The position numbers were made by a program, and so were the translations under genes. From Lutibacter sp. (GTDB lineage: Bacteria; Bacteroidota; Bacteroidia; Flavobacteriales; Flavobacteriaceae), in contig JAKIVA010000039.1 of NCBI GenBank assembly GCA_021647265.1, positions 1 through 26,014 on the forward strand: 26,014 bases of DNA. The letters are read 5' to 3'. The notes under the pieces were generated by a model. It did no database searches. It had not been told where the DNA came from and saw only the letters and a program-made list of their open reading frames with translations. Below are positions 22,839 to 26,014 of this stretch, one piece after another. Position 1 is the stretch's first letter; each line of letters opens with the position of its first letter.

Positions 22839-23273
22839 TTAGTTTTCTTCTAATTCATATTGTTTTAATAAATATTTCAATATATCTGTAGTAGTTACAA
22901 TACCAACAAGTATATCATTTTCAACAACTGGTAAAGCATGAGTTTCATTTTTAGATAAAATCTCTACAACAGATTTTACTGTTATACTAGAATTTATCTT
23001 TATTGGATTTTTAACCATAAGCGAACCAACACTTAACATACTGTAAACAGCATTATCTATTTTAATTTCGTTGGCATCATACGAATCTAAAAAGCTAATT
23101 CGTTTTAAATCAGAAAGGCTTAACATTCCTATAATATGCTCTTCTTCAACAATTGGAATATGGCGAATGTGATTTTCTAGAAATAATTTTTCAGCTTTAT
23201 ATAAATCATCTGACAAGGTTAACGTTATTAACTTTCTTGTCATTATTTTTGATACTGGCTCTAAACGTTTCAT
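22839..23273 (-). CDS. Two-CBS-domain protein
   Basis: A stand-alone pair of CBS domains, a module that usually senses adenine nucleotides; the partner or ligand is unknown. The 144 residues hold CBS1 (about 9-60, KIMTRKLITLTLSDDLYKAE... HIPIVEEEHIIGMLSLSDL) and CBS2 (about 78-140, SLMVKNPIKINSSITVKSVV... HALPVVENDILVGIVTTTDI), with nothing else attached. Its stop codon directly abuts the rpe stop on the opposite strand. It lies 70 bases downstream of the aldehyde dehydrogenase gene on the same strand; cotranscription is possible but unproven. Confidence 0.93.
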   Translation of the reverse strand: MKRLEPVSKIMTRKLITLTLSDDLYKAEKLFLENHIRHIPIVEEEHIIGMLSLSDLKRISFLDSYDANEIKIDNAVYSMLSVGSLMVKNPIKINSSITVKSVVEILSKNETHALPVVENDILVGIVTTTDILKYLLKQYELEEN

Positions 23274-23343
23274 AATACATAATTTAATACCTATTATAAA
23301 GTTCTAAAAATAGTATGTATTTTTCTATGATTAAAATCAGCTA

Positions 23344-24759
23344 TTAAAACCATTTTATAGTAATATCAGCGAGCTTTTGTTTTAAACTTGTGTAAGGTGG
23401 AAATAAAAATTCAATAGATCCTTTAAAATGTTGTTTTAAAACTGAACGCTGATTTGAAAATTCTTGAAAACCATAAAAACCATGACTTTTACCAATACCA
23501 CTATTGTTTGTACCACCAAATGGAAGGTAATGATTTGAATATTGTAACACATTGTTATTAATACACGTGCTTCCAGCCCTTGTATTATTTATAATTTTGG
23601 TTACTGTTTTTCTATTTTTACTATAAATATATAATGCTAAAGGTTTCTCTTTTGAATTGACATAATTTATGGCTTCGTCAATGGTTTTATAAGTTATAAC
23701 AGGCAAAATAGGTCCAAATATTTCTTCCTGTGCAAGAGATGCTTTAGATGTTAAATTTGAAACTACAGTAGGCTCTATATAGTTATCCTCTTCGTTGTAT
23801 TTTCCTCCTACCTCTATTTTAACCCCATTTGTTTTAGCATTGTTTAAATGATTTACCAATCTGTTAAAATGCCTTTTATTAACTATCCTACAATAAGATG
23901 TTGATTTTGAAGGATTAGTTGTATAAAATAATTGTAATTGCTTCTTTAATTCTACTAAAAAATTATTTTTTATTTCTTCTTTAATAAGTAAATAATCTGG
24001 CGCAATGCAAGTTTGCCCATTATTTATAAATTTTCCCCAAGCTATTTTTTTTGCAGTAGACTCTAAATTGGCTGTTTCATCAATTATTGTTGGTGATTTA
24101 CCTCCTAATTCAAGTGTAACAGAAGTTAAGTTATTGGCTGCAGCTTTCATTACCACCTTACCAATAGCAGGTGATCCTGTAAAGAAAATATGATTGAAAG
24201 GTAGTTTTAATAACTCTTGAGAAACTTTAACATCACCTTCAATTAAAGCAACTTCATTTTCAGAAAATAGTTCCTGAACTATAAGAGACATAACTGATGA
24301 AATATTTGGAGTTAGTTCTGAAGGTTTTATAATAACAGTATTGCCCGCTGCTATTGCAGAAATCAAGGGGCCAAAGGTTAAATTTAATGGGAAATTCCAA
24401 GGTGAAATAATTAAACAAACTCCTTTGGGTTCATATTTAACCCAAGATGATGACCCTATTAAGGCTAAAGGTGTTCCTACTTTATGTTTAGACATCCAAT
24501 ATTTTAAATGTCTTTTTACATATTTTATTTCACTTGTAATGGGATAAATTTCTGTTAAATCTGTTTCAAGAAATGGTTTTTTAAAATCTGCATAAATAGC
24601 TTTTCTTATGGCATTTTTATAAGTGTTTTCTACAGCATTTTTTAAAGCATTTAATTTTTTAATTCGCTGTTTACAAGATGTATTTCCTACTTCAAATTGA
24701 TTATCTTTTTGCAAATAAAACAATGCTGAATACGTGTTCTTATCTATTTTAGATTCCAT
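23344..24759 (-). CDS. Aldehyde dehydrogenase, class 3-like
   Basis: NAD(P)-dependent oxidation of aldehydes to carboxylic acids; substrate not predictable, though class 3 relatives often act on medium/long-chain or aromatic aldehydes. The 471 residues, shorter than the ~500 of other ALDH classes, and features PWNFP (120-124, N122), FTGSPAIGK (193-201, cofactor loop), LELGGKSP (216-223, general base E217) and NNGQTCIAPDY (246-256, nucleophile C251) followed by EEIFGPILPV fit the ALDH3 group. The C-terminus is PFGGTNNSGIGKSHG and then a hydrophobic/aromatic end. ATG start; the 125-bp gap upstream separates it from the P-type ATPase. Confidence 0.93.
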   Translation of the reverse strand: MESKIDKNTYSALFYLQKDNQFEVGNTSCKQRIKKLNALKNAVENTYKNAIRKAIYADFKKPFLETDLTEIYPITSEIKYVKRHLKYWMSKHKVGTPLALIGSSSWVKYEPKGVCLIISPWNFPLNLTFGPLISAIAAGNTVIIKPSELTPNISSVMSLIVQELFSENEVALIEGDVKVSQELLKLPFNHIFFTGSPAIGKVVMKAAANNLTSVTLELGGKSPTIIDETANLESTAKKIAWGKFINNGQTCIAPDYLLIKEEIKNNFLVELKKQLQLFYTTNPSKSTSYCRIVNKRHFNRLVNHLNNAKTNGVKIEVGGKYNEEDNYIEPTVVSNLTSKASLAQEEIFGPILPVITYKTIDEAINYVNSKEKPLALYIYSKNRKTVTKIINNTRAGSTCINNNVLQYSNHYLPFGGTNNSGIGKSHGFYGFQEFSNQRSVLKQHFKGSIEFLFPPYTSLKQKLADITIKWF

Positions 24760-24884
24760 TTAGATTTTATTTACCTATATAAAGTTTATCTTTTTAATTT
24801 TATTATAAATCTAAGGTGATTAAGTCAGAATTAAAAATTTACAGTATTATATATTTAATTAGTTTACAAAGCTAAACCTCCTTT

Positions 24885-26014
24885 TCAAGACCACTTCATT
24901 CTTTGGAGGCGAACAGCGTTTAAAATGGCTAATAAAGCTACCCCAACATCAGCTATTACAGCTTCCCATAAAGTTGCCATACCAAATGCACCTAAAATTA
25001 GCACCAAGATTTTTACCCCTAGAGCCAAAATAATATTTTGCCATATAATTTTGGTAGTTGAATTACTTATTTTTATTGCTGTAGCAATTCTTGAAGGCTG
25101 GTCTGTTTGTATAACAACATCTGCTGTTTCTATCGCTGCGTCACTACCTAAACCGCCCATTGCCATACCTACATCTGCAATTGTAATAACAGGTGCGTCA
25201 TTTATACCATCTCCAATAAAAGCAATGGTTCTACCTTCTTTTTTAAGTTTTTCAACTTCATTTATTTTATCCTCAGGTAACAACCCTCCTATTGCTTTAT
25301 CAATTCCTAATTGATTTGCTATTTTATCTACCACAAGTTGTTTGTCTCCTGATAGCATTACAACTTTAGATATCCTTTTAATACTATGTAAAGCAACTAT
25401 TGCATTTTTGGCGTCATCTTTTAGTGTATCAGCTATGGTAATATACCCCGCGTATACTTCGTTAACTGCTATAATTACAATAGTTTCAGTTATTTCTTTT
25501 AGTTTTTCGCTATAAGAAATATTAAATTTATCAAGCAACTTTGAATTTCCTGCCAAAATTTTGTAATTATTAACTTCCCCTTTCAATCCATAACCCGATA
25601 TTTCTTCAACATTAGATGATTTGAATCTATTGTCTGTAATATTTGCATATTTTACAATAGCATCTGCAATTGGATGTGTAGAATTAGCTTCTAAAACAGC
25701 TGTTAAATTTAGCAGTAATTCTTTGTCGAAATTTTCAGAAACTACACTTTGAACTTCAAAAACACCTTTGGTTAACGTACCTGTTTTATCCATAACAACG
25801 GTATCAACTTTGGTTAATAATTCCAGAAAATTTGATCCTTTAAATAAAATTCCATTATGAGATGCGGCTCCAATACCTCCAAAATATCCTAACGGAATTG
25901 AAATTACCAAAGCACAAGGACAAGATATAACTAAGAAAATTAAAGCTCTTTGAAACCACATTTGAAATACGTAAGCATCACCAAGAAAAAAATATGGAAT
26001 AATAACCAACGCAA
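24885..26014 (-). CDS. P1B-type heavy-metal ATPase, Zn/Cd class (5' part outside window)
   Basis: Inner-membrane ATP-driven metal exporter. Only the C-terminal ~376 residues are present and the frame runs off the window edge. Visible are the intramembrane CPC motif (SCPCALVISIPLG), the phosphorylation site DKTGTLTKG, the HP motif of the nucleotide domain (THPIADAI), GDKQLVVDKIA and the hinge GDGINDAPVITIADVGMAMG, then two final helices. The last helix has Asp in ADVGVALLAILNAVRLQR, which marks the Zn/Cd/Pb (ZntA/CadA) class rather than the Cu class. The N-terminal metal-binding domain, if any, cannot be seen. Confidence 0.93.
   Translation of the reverse strand, partial: ALVIIPYFFLGDAYVFQMWFQRALIFLVISCPCALVISIPLGYFGGIGAASHNGILFKGSNFLELLTKVDTVVMDKTGTLTKGVFEVQSVVSENFDKELLLNLTAVLEANSTHPIADAIVKYANITDNRFKSSNVEEISGYGLKGEVNNYKILAGNSKLLDKFNISYSEKLKEITETIVIIAVNEVYAGYITIADTLKDDAKNAIVALHSIKRISKVVMLSGDKQLVVDKIANQLGIDKAIGGLLPEDKINEVEKLKKEGRTIAFIGDGINDAPVITIADVGMAMGGLGSDAAIETADVVIQTDQPSRIATAIKISNSTTKIIWQNIILALGVKILVLILGAFGMATLWEAVIADVGVALLAILNAVRLQRMKWS

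Noticed and set aside
24760..24884. TAGCTTTG on the minus strand (about 24867-24874) as promoter of the aldehyde dehydrogenase gene
   Set aside because: The -7 match is good, but there is no -33 element at proper spacing and the leader would be about 100 bases, so I did not list it as a feature.
24876..24886. AAGGAGG on the minus strand next to the ATPase stop, as a ribosome binding site
   Set aside because: It follows the ATPase stop, no start codon is at a suitable distance, and genes here do not use Shine-Dalgarno leaders.
24925..25314. Long plus-strand frame (129 codons) opposite the metal ATPase
   Set aside because: The opposite strand encodes a well conserved P-type ATPase in this interval, including the GDGINDAP hinge; the plus frame has no recognisable features.
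1..26014. A new defence, phage or secondary-metabolite system
   Set aside because: All intact genes but the lipoprotein at 7310 fall in recognised, mostly housekeeping families in a familiar order; no nuclease, helicase, toxin-antitoxin, integrase or synthase module is present.

Overview
The window is an ordinary, densely packed chromosomal segment from a low-GC (about one third GC by eye) member of the Bacteroidota, almost certainly family Flavobacteriaceae. The evidence is the protein families (PorT of type IX secretion, lipoprotein-type TamA homologue, short RpoD without region 1.1, archaeal/eukaryal-type ProS). In addition, promoters match the Bacteroidota -7 consensus TAnnTTTG, there are no Shine-Dalgarno leaders, and the gene order (proS / lipoprotein / FadL-like porin / nfu / ubiE / porT / trmH / tamL) is one I recall from flavobacteria. 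Genus cannot be decided from this stretch.

Layout. (1) 1-5206, plus strand: the cell-shape operon mreB (5' end outside the window), mreC, mreD, mrdA (PBP2), rodA, with genes touching or overlapping. (2) 5241-7204, minus strand: proS, then tRNA-Glu(UUC) and rpsT, the last two behind one good promoter and followed by a terminator shared with rodA. (3) 7310-9853, plus: a Gly/Tyr-rich then Ser/Arg-rich lipoprotein of unknown function and a FadL-like outer-membrane barrel, ending in a strong terminator. (4) 9960-12292, plus: an nfu-type Fe-S scaffold with a duplicated N-terminal domain, the menaquinone methyltransferase ubiE/menG and porT, spaced by 3-5 bases. (5) trmH-like rRNA/tRNA methyltransferase (minus) divergent from a TamL-like outer-membrane assembly lipoprotein with a TTG start. 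(6) 15693-22838, plus: fbaA, accD, rpsO, pnp, rpoD, rpe. (7) 22839-26014, minus: a two-CBS-domain protein, a class-3-type aldehyde dehydrogenase and the C-terminal part of a Zn/Cd-type P1B ATPase that runs off the window.

The genes are mostly housekeeping: envelope elongation (Mre/PBP2/RodA), outer-membrane protein assembly and type IX secretion (TamL, PorT), translation (ProS, tRNA-Glu, S20, S15, TrmH), RNA turnover (PNPase), the primary sigma factor, central carbon metabolism (FbaA, Rpe) and fatty-acid synthesis (AccD).

The only clear accessory DNA lies in two intergenic gaps. At 17809-17957 a non-coding element of about 149 bp with perfect 21-bp terminal inverted repeats sits flush against accD and its left repeat supplies the accD stop codon. 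At 20726-21049 there is a decayed IS1182-like insertion: one end, which folds into what looks like the pnp terminator, the last ~49 transposase codons, and then a GC-rich 42-bp palindrome. The end of that IS matches the terminal repeats of the small element at 18 of 20 positions, so the small element is probably a MITE of the same IS group. I found no CRISPR array, defence system, phage or unmistakably new system; the most interesting items are the MITE/IS pair, the low-complexity lipoprotein paired with a porin, the AccD without its zinc-ribbon cysteines, and the TTG-started TamL.
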